A stretch of DNA of 64,000 nt, taken from Bacteroides pyogenes_A (GTDB taxonomy: Bacteria > Bacteroidota > Bacteroidia > Bacteroidales > Bacteroidaceae). Below the pieces are notes generated by a model. The model saw only the letters and a list, made by a program, of their open reading frames with translations. It had not been told where the DNA came from and searched no databases. Made by a program: the position numbers and the translations under genes. Location: the NCBI RefSeq assembly GCF_048595595.1, contig NZ_CP184347.1; one strand, 5' to 3'. Positions within the stretch are counted from its first letter, which is position 1; each line of letters starts with the position of its first letter. Below, piece by piece: positions 17,080 through 26,279 of the stretch.

Positions 17080-17087
17080 CAAAGATA
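17080..17087 (-). promoter_or_regulatory. Candidate -7 box upstream of the sialidase gene
   Basis: On the minus strand this reads TATCTTTG, a match to the Bacteroides TAnnTTTG -7 element, 29 bp before the nanH start. No clear TTTG -33 element is at the right distance. The 168-bp gap here is the largest inside the minus-strand locus, supporting a separate transcript for the four downstream genes. Confidence 0.5.
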
Positions 17088-17219
17088 AGACTTTTTTTGC
17101 TAAAATGAATCATCGCAACAAGAACAACCTTATTTTTGGCATTTTTCCTCTTTCACCTGAAATGATGTTTCAACATGTACAAGTGAGAAGCCCCAAACGT
17201 TTATCTGCTTTTTTGCATC

Positions 17220-18293
17220 TTATTCTATCAGGTTTCGTATAACCGGTGTCAATAAATCCGCATACCGCATCATGCCTAAATCCGTAAAATGAATACCGTC
17301 GACCGTGGCCTCACCATCTGTTCCGAGCATGTCTTTCGATGAAACCAGAATGATATTTTGTTCGTTTTTCTGTTTCAGCTCATTGAAAAGCATATTCAAC
17401 ACTTGATTCTTCGACTTCACCTCTTCAGCTATCCGGTTATCATACAAAGTGTGGGTAAAGATTGGATCTTCTACAAAAATGACAGGAGTAAGCGGTTGTT
17501 TATCGCGGATAACCTTATAAAAAGCCTCCATCCGCTCCTTCATCTGATCAACCGAAGCATTGGGAGCAAAATCCAGAATAATTGCAGACGCATCTACTTG
17601 AGCAATCACTTCTGCAACCTCTAAATCCAGAAAAGCGTTTCCACTGAAGCCGAGATTGATACATTCGCGATTCAATCTGCGTGATATAATATTGGTATGT
17701 GCCATCCCCGGACGGGAAGCACAACCGCCCTGCAAGATGCTGGTTCCGTAAAACACTATCGGTTTTCTGCGAACGGGAAGGTTTACCGCAGGTTGTTCTA
17801 AAAAAGACAAAGAATCGATTCCGATGGAGAGAGAACAGACACCATCGTAAAGCGGCAAATAAAGCATAAACTCTCTGTCTTCGACAGACATATTGGAAAT
17901 AATGGTGGCTTCGTTCTTTTTACCTGTGGGCCATCCTGCATTGACAAAACGCCACTCGGCGTTTTTCTCCAGGCAATAAAGGTCCACTCCCTTTATACCG
18001 ATAGAAGTCATATGGGCCATGCCATAATTTTGAAGCACTTCCCACCTTACAGCTATTTTTGTAGAATTAGTGCGAAAGCGCAAAGACATTCCCGCCGAAT
18101 GACGACTTAATTTCCACAACTTCGGACGGGAAGTCTGCTCCAGCGAATCCGGCAACCGCGCATATCGCATATGAGTAGCTTGCGTCGCTTTCCCTAACAA
18201 TGGAAATGGAGCCGCATCATAGTAAACGAGTTGTGCCTGTAACGTACATAAAAACAAGCACAATATACCGAAAGCAAATGTCCTTCTCATCAT
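17220..18293 (-). CDS. SGNH hydrolase with N-terminal GxDLY domain
   Basis: 357 residues with a signal peptide ending in LQAQ. Residues about 25-175 match the beta-sandwich GxDLY domain (note IKGVDLYCLE) that precedes certain SGNH esterases. Residues about 178-357 are the hydrolase: FYGTSILQGG with the nucleophile serine, NLGFSGNAFLD, and VDGIHFTDLGMMRYAD with the Asp/His pair. Probably a carbohydrate deacetylase in the periplasm; the substrate is not known. Its start overlaps the end of the NAGPA-like gene by 4 bp. Confidence 0.87.
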   Translation of the reverse strand: MMRRTFAFGILCLFLCTLQAQLVYYDAAPFPLLGKATQATHMRYARLPDSLEQTSRPKLWKLSRHSAGMSLRFRTNSTKIAVRWEVLQNYGMAHMTSIGIKGVDLYCLEKNAEWRFVNAGWPTGKKNEATIISNMSVEDREFMLYLPLYDGVCSLSIGIDSLSFLEQPAVNLPVRRKPIVFYGTSILQGGCASRPGMAHTNIISRRLNRECINLGFSGNAFLDLEVAEVIAQVDASAIILDFAPNASVDQMKERMEAFYKVIRDKQPLTPVIFVEDPIFTHTLYDNRIAEEVKSKNQVLNMLFNELKQKNEQNIILVSSKDMLGTDGEATVDGIHFTDLGMMRYADLLTPVIRNLIE

Positions 18294-19306
18294 CTGATCC
18301 CAACAGCCGTTAATACCTTCCGTTGCTTTCCGTCACTTCCTTTAATGGTTTCCTTTCCGTTGACCAACATACAAGAAGAACCGCCTCCATCCAAATTCAA
18401 CGCTTCTATACAACCCAGATTCTTCATGACGAGCGCCACATCCGCAGTTGTCAACCCCGCTACTCCTTCTGTCTGGTTGCGTCCTTCGCATACGAAGAGA
18501 ATCATCTTTTTGTGCGGCGTGATACCAATTGCTGTACGGGGGTGATTGGCTGTAGCGCCTACTTCCAGCATCTCTTGCACATAAGTATTTTTAATTTCCC
18601 CTTTATTCAGCAATACAATGATTCCGCCGATAGCTGTTGTCGCTTCCAAAACCTCGGCACCGGCCGGAAAAGAGGCGGAAGGTACGGGCAGAGGTTCTTT
18701 CTTTATATCGTTTTCGGCGGGTGCGGGATAACAATAGTTAATTTTATCGGAAGTGAAATAGGTCCAAGTGGTTTTGAATGTGCCGTCTTTCATCTGACAA
18801 AAAGCTCCGATCGTAGGATGCCAAAACTTCACCCAATCTTTAGAATAGTAATTTTGGTTAGGAGCTGACATTTTTCCATCACGAATAACCATGTTCTGTG
18901 TATAATAGAAGCCTTTGGAATAGAAAAAGAGCCCGCCGTTTATAATTACAGGAGCTTTTGAAGACATATAGAATTCCGACGGAGTATGTACCGAACTCCC
19001 CCCATATCCTTTGGCTTTCTCGGAATACGCAATATCTCCCAATACCTCAAACTTAGCTTTCGACATATCGGCAACAGCTATATATGCAATTGCTTTCTTT
19101 CCCGATAATTTATCTGGCGATTTATATACCTTGATATAATCCGGAAGCTCCCCAAGATTATCAACAACTACCCATCCTTGCTGTACAATCGAAGGATTTT
19201 CTTCCTGCTCTTCTTCCCACTCCCAAGGGTGTTCAGGATAGCTTTCACTGCATGAACAAAAAGGAAGAGCAAACAATAGCATCATTAAGAATCGTCTGGT
19301 CATCAT
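18290..19306 (-). CDS. Phosphodiester glycosidase (NAGPA-like) lipoprotein
   Basis: 338 residues. The signal ends in a cysteine pair (LPFCSCSE), so it is probably a lipoprotein. The domain belongs to the family of mammalian GlcNAc-1-phosphodiester alpha-N-acetylglucosaminidase (the mannose-6-phosphate uncovering enzyme). Supporting blocks are APVIINGGLFFYSKG, AIGGIIVLLNKGE, HPRTAIGITPHKKMILFVCEGR and the signature NLDGGGSSCMLVNG. Bacterial members hydrolyse sugar-phosphodiester or related linkages. Placed in a sialoglycan locus, it may remove a phosphodiester-linked GlcNAc cap; that is inference. Three bp separate it from the membrane acetyltransferase gene. Confidence 0.85.
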   Translation of the reverse strand: MMTRRFLMMLLFALPFCSCSESYPEHPWEWEEEQEENPSIVQQGWVVVDNLGELPDYIKVYKSPDKLSGKKAIAYIAVADMSKAKFEVLGDIAYSEKAKGYGGSSVHTPSEFYMSSKAPVIINGGLFFYSKGFYYTQNMVIRDGKMSAPNQNYYSKDWVKFWHPTIGAFCQMKDGTFKTTWTYFTSDKINYCYPAPAENDIKKEPLPVPSASFPAGAEVLEATTAIGGIIVLLNKGEIKNTYVQEMLEVGATANHPRTAIGITPHKKMILFVCEGRNQTEGVAGLTTADVALVMKNLGCIEALNLDGGGSSCMLVNGKETIKGSDGKQRKVLTAVGIR

Positions 19307-19309
19307 AAA

Positions 19310-20725
19310 TCAAGTCCTCCAAAAACATTTTAATTTAGTAAACAATATTGTTATCAACAGAGCCAAAGAAGTCACGATTACTCCTCGTAAAAAGCCTAAC
19401 CATGCATCATGCTCCAAATAAGACAAATATTTTCCTAATCCTGAAAGATTAAGTATCGGCATAACAACCAATTGTGTAGCAACATACGCAATCATTGGAT
19501 TTTGTCCGGCATATTCCAATGGATGTGTTATTTTACTCCATGAATATATATCACACATGATGGAGAAAGCAATCATTGCCATAAAAGAGAGTCCTGACGT
19601 TAAGAAATAGTAGCTATATGTGGAAGGATCTTTACGAATTCCCCCTTCATAAGCTTCCCAGAAAAGTCCTAACAATAACAAATAGGCACCCACTCTCCAC
19701 AGCTTATACCAATAATCAGCATTCTTCCCTTCGATTTGCAATAAGATATATAATATGTACAGCAATATAGATGTAAACAACAGATTAAACAGCAAATGAC
19801 GAGTATAAAGCCCGTATAAATTTAATAGGATAATTCCTGCAGAACATAAAAGAATCCAAGGCATTCTTTTATGTTCATCCTTACTCATGGCAGTCTTCAC
19901 TATTTCCGGACTGCTTTTTAACCATTCATAAAGATATTCGCCTGCGATTGTCCCGGGAATCACAATAAACAAGTATTTCAAGTAGGTAAATTGATACATC
20001 CATGGCAAAGGAGAAAAATTCATTATACTAAAATTCCATGATTGTTCATTTTCACTTCCCAGAAAAACACCCATGATAAATGGAAGTATAGCTATACGAA
20101 ACCAAACTTTATTGATAGTGGTAAGATAAAGAAGAGAACCAAAAACAGCCATATTCGCTAATACCAGAATGATTATATTGCTGTAGCTAAGACTAAATTC
20201 TCTCCCATTGGCATAAGTAACGTTCAGCAACAATGCAATACCTATACAATAAGCCGATACTTTTATCAGCTTTCTCACATATTCCGGCATCTGAAAAGGA
20301 AATCTCATAAACATCGGAAACATCAGAGAAAATCCGAACAAGGCGATGCACCAAGAACGCGCATCCTGAGGAGAAGACAAGACATAAGGATATATGTGTT
20401 GGATAAAAACAGCAAAAAAGGTTAAGCGAAAACCTCTTACAATACAGTCATATGCTATCTTCCATCTTGAAATACCGTTCTTGTATTTATTACCTATTGA
20501 AAACGGGAAAGCGGCTCCCATAGCAAACAAAAAGAAAGGGAACACCAAATCGACCCAGGTGATTCCATATACAGACCCATCGAACACAAAGTTGGAACGA
20601 GGGCCTACCTGGGCATGATACATCCAACCGGGAAGTATTCCCCAAGCTATATTGGCCGAAAGCACCATTGTCAGAATAGCGTATCCCCGGAAGGCATCCA
20701 AAGAAGAAGCACGCAGACGATTCAT
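19310..20725 (-). CDS. NagX/HGSNAT-like membrane acetyltransferase (DUF5009)
   Basis: 471 residues with about 11 or 12 hydrophobic segments. The opening RASSLDAFRGYAILTMVLSAN is the hallmark of the COG4299 family, which includes lysosomal heparan-alpha-glucosaminide N-acetyltransferase and bacterial NagX. The loop after the first helix and the segment TWVDLVFPFFLFAMGAAFPFS carry the conserved acidic and polar residues. It sits in the inner membrane and may move acetyl from cytoplasmic acetyl-CoA to an amino sugar in the periplasm. Neighbours are an O-acetylesterase (3 bp upstream) and the NAGPA-like glycosidase (3 bp downstream). Confidence 0.85.
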   Translation of the reverse strand: MNRLRASSLDAFRGYAILTMVLSANIAWGILPGWMYHAQVGPRSNFVFDGSVYGITWVDLVFPFFLFAMGAAFPFSIGNKYKNGISRWKIAYDCIVRGFRLTFFAVFIQHIYPYVLSSPQDARSWCIALFGFSLMFPMFMRFPFQMPEYVRKLIKVSAYCIGIALLLNVTYANGREFSLSYSNIIILVLANMAVFGSLLYLTTINKVWFRIAILPFIMGVFLGSENEQSWNFSIMNFSPLPWMYQFTYLKYLFIVIPGTIAGEYLYEWLKSSPEIVKTAMSKDEHKRMPWILLCSAGIILLNLYGLYTRHLLFNLLFTSILLYILYILLQIEGKNADYWYKLWRVGAYLLLLGLFWEAYEGGIRKDPSTYSYYFLTSGLSFMAMIAFSIMCDIYSWSKITHPLEYAGQNPMIAYVATQLVVMPILNLSGLGKYLSYLEHDAWLGFLRGVIVTSLALLITILFTKLKCFWRT

Positions 20726-20728
20726 AAT

Positions 20729-22159
20729 CTATTTCTTTGACTGTACTACAATTCGAAAAGGAGAGGCAGGAAGCTCTGCATTATTACAAAGATTTCCTTC
20801 CATATAGTTTCGAAAACAATAACGTACTTCAGTTGGCTGAGAAACTGAGTCGTTCCAGACTTTCACACGCGCAGAGCCGTTAATCACCTCCGCTTTTGCC
20901 GGCAAAATCTTTCCGTAATTATCTACTATCTCAAATCCTTTTAAACATTGATTCTCCGGAATAAGTCCCTGACTTCCGTGCTCAAAAGTGATTTCTACCA
21001 CATTTCCTTTCAATATGTGACTCTTATATAAAGGTCCCGAATAAAGAAACCCCTCGTGCCCGTAGGTCTTAGCCAAGGCCCAATAAGCCAAACGTTCTCC
21101 GACTTTAATCTTATGAGGAGGGTGTATAAACTTCTCACTGCCGACATCCGTAGTCGTGACCATTCCTACATTAGAAACTTCGGCCATCAACTCCAACTGA
21201 CATTGGCGAAACCAAGCCCACCCGAAGTTATCTTTCCCATCAGACTGCCAAGGAGCAATTTGTACATAATAAAAAGGCATATCCGGATTCTGAAAGAATA
21301 GCCTCCATTGATTGACCATAGCGGGAAAAAGTTTTCTGTACAGTTGAGGAGCAGAGGAATTAGCCTCTCCTTGATACCAGATGACACCTTTAACAGAAAA
21401 ACCCTTCCAAGGATGAACCATCGCATTCCATAACAAAGTAGGTGTTCCTGCTGGCCATTCAAATTCAGTTTGCGTTTGGTCGGGAAGTCTTACTTCTGAA
21501 AAATGCAGTAAAGTATTCCGGTCCATCCAAGCTTCTATCTTTGAAGCGCTCCAGGAAGAATGAATCAACCCCACAGGAACGTTAAGCGAACGTTGCAGTA
21601 AATCGCCAAAGAAATAAGCAACTGCACTAAAATCTCCAACTTCTTTTGGAGATAATTCTATCCAAGAACCTGTTACATTTTCTTTCGCAGAAGTACTCCA
21701 ATCGCGCTTAACCGTGAACAGACGCAAATGTCTTGTTCGATCGGCAGAAACAATGTGAGATTGAGAACCGTAAACGGGCTGACCGCGAAATCCTCTGACA
21801 GGCATTTCCATATTCGACTGACCGGAACAAAACCAGACCTCTCCTATTAGAATATTATTAAGAATAAACTCTTCTCCATCAGAAAAACGAATAGAGTATG
21901 GGCCACCAGCGGTAGGAGTAAACACCTTTGCTTTCCAATTGCCATATTCGTCACTTATAGTCGAAATCTTATGCCTGTCCCAAGAAACTTCAATCGTAAT
22001 TTCTTTATTGGGCACGGCCTTTCCTTGAAAAAAAACCTCTGATTGTTGTTGCAATACCATATTATCTCCCCAAATGGAAGGCAGATAAACCTTAGCTTGG
22101 ACTTCTATTAAAGGAAGAAAAAGGCAAATAATCCATAATTTACATAAAACAGCTTTCAT
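20729..22159 (-). CDS. Sialate O-acetylesterase (SASA domain)
   Basis: 476 residues with a signal peptide (ending VQAK). Removes O-acetyl esters from sialic acid so that sialidase or lyase can act. A short N-terminal beta domain (VYLPSIWGDNMVLQQQSEV) precedes the SASA domain. The nucleophile motif WFCSGQSNMEMPV lies near residue 115, and VGLIHSSWSASKIEAW and GVIWYQGEANSSAPQLY follow. It is a single-domain relative of the central part of the esterase/mutarotase fusion at 9.4 kb. It overlaps the stop of the 891-residue gene by one base (both include 22159). Confidence 0.92.
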   Translation of the reverse strand: MKAVLCKLWIICLFLPLIEVQAKVYLPSIWGDNMVLQQQSEVFFQGKAVPNKEITIEVSWDRHKISTISDEYGNWKAKVFTPTAGGPYSIRFSDGEEFILNNILIGEVWFCSGQSNMEMPVRGFRGQPVYGSQSHIVSADRTRHLRLFTVKRDWSTSAKENVTGSWIELSPKEVGDFSAVAYFFGDLLQRSLNVPVGLIHSSWSASKIEAWMDRNTLLHFSEVRLPDQTQTEFEWPAGTPTLLWNAMVHPWKGFSVKGVIWYQGEANSSAPQLYRKLFPAMVNQWRLFFQNPDMPFYYVQIAPWQSDGKDNFGWAWFRQCQLELMAEVSNVGMVTTTDVGSEKFIHPPHKIKVGERLAYWALAKTYGHEGFLYSGPLYKSHILKGNVVEITFEHGSQGLIPENQCLKGFEIVDNYGKILPAKAEVINGSARVKVWNDSVSQPTEVRYCFRNYMEGNLCNNAELPASPFRIVVQSKK

Positions 22160-24834
22160 TACTTCTTATTCAAAATGGTTTGTCGATACACATTACCAAA
22201 GCGATCTGTTACTCTAATTTCAATCTCGGCCTGCAGATTCCGAGGAGTTACACGAAACATGTGGTCTGTAGGAACTGCCGAAATCCAACTTTGCATGATT
22301 CCCTTCTTATCCTGGCACACTTTCTGAGCATATGGATCAACGCCTTTGTACTGATGCATCTCTCCCATTAACTGCCCATTTTCCAGCCATTCCACTTTCC
22401 AATCCTTATCCCAATTCCAAACATTCACTACAATATCCTCAGGAAACTCTTTGGAAGAGCCCATCGGATAAGCGCGAAACTGATATTCTTTCGGATGACC
22501 TGCACTTTTATAATACCATTGTACCTTGTTCCCATTTACTTCATACACTCCATATCCTTGAGGAGTTCCGTCTATACATACATCAGCATGCCACCAAATT
22601 CCGCACACAGCTCCCGTATTGTGCTCCATATGGCGGTCATTAAATACAACATTGGAATTAGAATGCAAATGTCCGGTAAGAAAATGTGTTTCATAACCCT
22701 CCAGCAATTTGAATAAAGATTTCGCATTGATAGTCTCACCGGCGAGCAAAGTGTAATCATAATTAAAAGGTCTTTCTTTCTCAGTGATACGAATTGGAAT
22801 ATGCGTAACCAAAAAAATCAGTGTGCCTTTGGGAACATATGATAAATCTTCTTCAATCCACTTCAAAGTCTTTTCATCTATATACCCGATATAAAAGTGC
22901 TCACGCCCGACATAAAAGCTATTATTGATTACAATATAATGCGCTCTTCCTTTATTAAATGAATAGCGAGTTGGGCCGAAGTAACCTTCAAAAGTGTGAT
23001 AAGACGTCTCGTGGCTTCGGCCTCCATAATTCATATCGTGATTACCTATAGCTCTATATATAGGCAATGACAGTTTCTCTACCCTTTCAATATAACTCGG
23101 AAAAAATGTTTCGGGAGTATCCCAAAAGAGATCTCCGCAATTAAGCCCAAAGACATGTTGATTTGAACAACCATCGATCAAAGATTTATAGTCTTCCAAA
23201 ATCGGAGTATACAAATCCCAGTGTTCTTTTAATCCGGCCTGTACATCGGCCTCCACAACGAACAAATGCTTATCTTCATTCAACGGATTTTTTTTCAATC
23301 GAAAATTATATTCAGTGGATTTACTCATATCAATCTCTCGATAAAATCTCGGAATAGTTTGACTACATTCTGTCAAATAACCGGCAGGAGTGGAAATATA
23401 CACAAAGCGCGTATCTCCTAAATTCGGAAGTTGAAAAAAACCATTCCGGTCTGTTGTTACACAACGCAGACCATCTGTCACAACAACATTAGAAATTCCT
23501 TTTCCATCGCATGTAACCATACCTTTAAGTATTCGAACCTCATCTTGGTTTTCCCTATTCAATGCTTCTTTCAATTCATTCCACCAGCCATTTCGTATGA
23601 TATGAACAATATCAAAAATCATTACGCCATCCGACTCTTTCAAGTTCATGCGTACAGCCTTCTGAAACTGAGCCACGTCCCTTTTATAATCTTCCACATA
23701 AAGGCCTCCATATACAGGTGTGGCATCTTTCAACAGATATTTGGAGTATCTGCATCCTCCCTCCACAGAAAGATAATCTCCGCTGGAGAAGCCGCTATCT
23801 GTTTCATTTTTATGCTTTCCGGAAGATTTGTAATACTCATCCAACGTAACGTTCCAGTAATAATTGCCATTAGTATAGAAATCTATCAATTCAGCATAGC
23901 CGTAATTCTTATATTCAGGAGTGGCCCAATCAAAATCTTGGCTGGCATCATAATTCCGACTTGCCCAATTAACCCCTACTTCAAAATAAGTGGGATACCA
24001 AGCACCCGTATATGAGCCCAGCATACAGTCGGGTCTTATTTTCTTTATGGAAGCACGAACATTTTTTACAAAATTATAAATGATCGAGGCCCGCCAAGCC
24101 AGCCATTGACGGTAATAAACACCTTCTTTTCTATATACTTCTCCTTTATCATCAACCTTCCATTCAAAGATATCCTCCGGAAATCGTTCTAATTTCTTTC
24201 CTATAAACTTCTCAAACATCTTTCTCGACTCAGGAGAAAAATCAGACTCGATACAATCGTAACGAGTACGATCGAGCATAATGCCATCGAAAGCATAATT
24301 GCGGACAACCTCTTTAATTATATCGATTTCATATTGCTGTACTTCTTTCAGTGCTGGATTTAAAAACATAGTTGCTTTCTCTTTTATTTCGGTAACCGGA
24401 ATTAATCCTCTTTTGGCGATATAATTGACAGACTGCCACTTTTTATGTTTATCGTAAATAGCGCCTCGCTTGAGGATATTCTGTCCGTCAGCAAAAATAT
24501 TCATGCCTGCAAAAATAACCATCTTATATTCATGGGCCACTTGTATAAAAGTGTTTATAAAATCAAAATCAGGCCGTTTGAAGTTTTTCCATTCTTTTTT
24601 TTGTGCGGCATACTTGCTGGGATATAATACTTCTCCTGTATTCCCCTTAATATCCAGAACAAGATGGGTGATACCCACATCATGGCATTTTTCCACATAG
24701 TAGCGAATAGAATCGGGATAACTGAACCTTTCGAAGTTCGCCGAGCAGTCCAACCACATGATTTTGGGTTTCCCTGCGGCAAATGCAGAAATTCCGATGC
24801 AGTACCAAAGAAACAAAACTAAACTCTTTTTCAT
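22159..24834 (-). CDS. GHL10-type glycosidase fused to a calcineurin-like phosphoesterase
   Basis: 891 residues with a signal peptide. Residues about 22-420 form a glycosyl-hydrolase-like (GHL10) barrel with FDGIMLDRTRYD near residue 185. After a carboxypeptidase-like beta domain (about 430-520) comes a metallophosphoesterase. Its metal ligands are seen in NCGDLFWD (near 566), GNHDMNYGG (near 596), VTHIPI and TGHLHSN (near 720). The first family motif is VEADVQAG, with Gln in place of the usual His. A C-terminal MetallophosC-like domain ends the protein. The order fits a two-step attack on a phosphorylated glycan in the periplasm. The N-terminal part is paralogous to the next two genes upstream. 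Confidence 0.85.
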   Translation of the reverse strand: MKKSLVLFLWYCIGISAFAAGKPKIMWLDCSANFERFSYPDSIRYYVEKCHDVGITHLVLDIKGNTGEVLYPSKYAAQKKEWKNFKRPDFDFINTFIQVAHEYKMVIFAGMNIFADGQNILKRGAIYDKHKKWQSVNYIAKRGLIPVTEIKEKATMFLNPALKEVQQYEIDIIKEVVRNYAFDGIMLDRTRYDCIESDFSPESRKMFEKFIGKKLERFPEDIFEWKVDDKGEVYRKEGVYYRQWLAWRASIIYNFVKNVRASIKKIRPDCMLGSYTGAWYPTYFEVGVNWASRNYDASQDFDWATPEYKNYGYAELIDFYTNGNYYWNVTLDEYYKSSGKHKNETDSGFSSGDYLSVEGGCRYSKYLLKDATPVYGGLYVEDYKRDVAQFQKAVRMNLKESDGVMIFDIVHIIRNGWWNELKEALNRENQDEVRILKGMVTCDGKGISNVVVTDGLRCVTTDRNGFFQLPNLGDTRFVYISTPAGYLTECSQTIPRFYREIDMSKSTEYNFRLKKNPLNEDKHLFVVEADVQAGLKEHWDLYTPILEDYKSLIDGCSNQHVFGLNCGDLFWDTPETFFPSYIERVEKLSLPIYRAIGNHDMNYGGRSHETSYHTFEGYFGPTRYSFNKGRAHYIVINNSFYVGREHFYIGYIDEKTLKWIEEDLSYVPKGTLIFLVTHIPIRITEKERPFNYDYTLLAGETINAKSLFKLLEGYETHFLTGHLHSNSNVVFNDRHMEHNTGAVCGIWWHADVCIDGTPQGYGVYEVNGNKVQWYYKSAGHPKEYQFRAYPMGSSKEFPEDIVVNVWNWDKDWKVEWLENGQLMGEMHQYKGVDPYAQKVCQDKKGIMQSWISAVPTDHMFRVTPRNLQAEIEIRVTDRFGNVYRQTILNKK

Positions 24835-24868
24835 ACTTGTATTCTTACTAATTATTTTTTAGTTAATT

Positions 24869-26209
24869 CTACCTCAAAGCTCCTCCGGCCCTCATTCCAT
24901 GTTCCACTTCTTTCCATAATCCCTTGCGGATAATATGTACTATATCAAATACCATCAATCCATCCGAGGCTTTCAAGTTCATTTCTATTGTTTTTGAGAG
25001 TTTCGGGGGATCATCATAAAATTGATCTACTAGAATTCCTCCAATAAATTTATTCTCTCCCAATATTTCACGTAAGTGCAGACAAGAGCCTTCGACACAA
25101 TACCAAATTCCAGATTGCGCCTTTGAATCTGTTTCGTTCCAAACCGTTCTTTTCGTTTTCTTGTACTCCTCAATTGTTATATCTGTATAATAGTTTCCCG
25201 TAACATATAAATCTATTAATTCGGCATAACCATACCTCTTATATTCAGGAGTAGCCCAATCAAAAACTTTGTTCGGATCGTATTGATTGCTTGCAAAATT
25301 AACACCGACTTCATAATAAGAAGGATACCAAGCACCGGTATAAGTTCCAAATGCAATGTTCGGATTAATGGACTTCACTTCTTTACGTGCGCGAACCATA
25401 AAATCATAAATATTCTTTGTTCGCCATTCAACCCATTTCAAGAAGTGTTTCCCTCTCTCTGGATAATACTTTTTATTTTCATCCTGCCTCCACTCAAATA
25501 TATCTTCCGGATATTTTTCAACCTTCTGCCCTATATATTCTTCAAACTTTTTACGAGAAAGAAAAGAAAAATCGGCAGAAATTCCGTCATAACGAACTCT
25601 ATCCAACATTAACCCGTCCAGACTTGGATATTTTTTGACCAAATCTTTCAAAACGCTCAAAATATGTGTTTGAAACTCTTCATTAATAGGATTTACCATT
25701 GCCGAATACTTTTTCTTCTGAGTCGTAATAGCAACAATACCTTCAGGAGTATAGAGCATGGAACTCCATTCGGGATGGGTAGAATACACTAACCCGCGAT
25801 CAAAATAATTATGTCCTGCTACAAAGACGTTGAGTGAAGCATAAACCTGCAAGCCTAACTCATGGGCTTTTCTAAGAAAATGTCCCAAGTAATCAAAATC
25901 CGGACGTTCGAATCCTTCCCATTCACGCATTTTAGGTGCAGTCTCTGCTTCAAATAAAACTTCTCCCGTAATAGGACGCACATCAACAACAGCATGAGTA
26001 AAGCCTAAAGACTTCACCTTGGTCAAATAATAATCGATCGAGTCAGGATTGCTGAATCTTTCGAAGTTTGCTTCCGCGTCAAACCACATCAGAGCCGGCT
26101 TATTCGTTTCACCAACTATTTGTTTTCCTCTCGTTTTGCATGCACTTAAAACAAAAACAAGCATTGTTATTAATAAAAGTGGTAATGTTATTTTTCTCAT
26201 ATTTCGCAT
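24869..26209 (-). CDS. GHL10-type glycosidase lipoprotein
   Basis: 446 residues; lipobox FVLSAC with the cysteine at residue 24. The barrel covers about 38-440 and has the shared blocks MWFDAEANFERF, VVDVRPITGEVLF, LDGLMLDRVRYDG and GTYTGAWYPSYYEVGVNFAS. Family members are predicted glycoside hydrolases or lyases; the catalytic residues have not been fixed here. The two acidic positions in LDRxRYD and the later WNETDSKAQSG are candidates. Middle of three tandem paralogues, 34 bp before the fused gene. Confidence 0.82.
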   Translation of the reverse strand: MRNMRKITLPLLLITMLVFVLSACKTRGKQIVGETNKPALMWFDAEANFERFSNPDSIDYYLTKVKSLGFTHAVVDVRPITGEVLFEAETAPKMREWEGFERPDFDYLGHFLRKAHELGLQVYASLNVFVAGHNYFDRGLVYSTHPEWSSMLYTPEGIVAITTQKKKYSAMVNPINEEFQTHILSVLKDLVKKYPSLDGLMLDRVRYDGISADFSFLSRKKFEEYIGQKVEKYPEDIFEWRQDENKKYYPERGKHFLKWVEWRTKNIYDFMVRARKEVKSINPNIAFGTYTGAWYPSYYEVGVNFASNQYDPNKVFDWATPEYKRYGYAELIDLYVTGNYYTDITIEEYKKTKRTVWNETDSKAQSGIWYCVEGSCLHLREILGENKFIGGILVDQFYDDPPKLSKTIEMNLKASDGLMVFDIVHIIRKGLWKEVEHGMRAGGALR

Positions 26210-26279
26210 TGAACTTTCTTAAAAACCATTCTTATAACGACGTCTAAATATTTTCAGTACTCCTATCGTATATCAAAAC

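Noticed and set aside
17100..17219. Terminator between the SGNH gene and nanH
   Set aside because: Only a tiny ATGTT/AACAT pair with a 2-nt loop is seen and no T-run follows on the minus strand.
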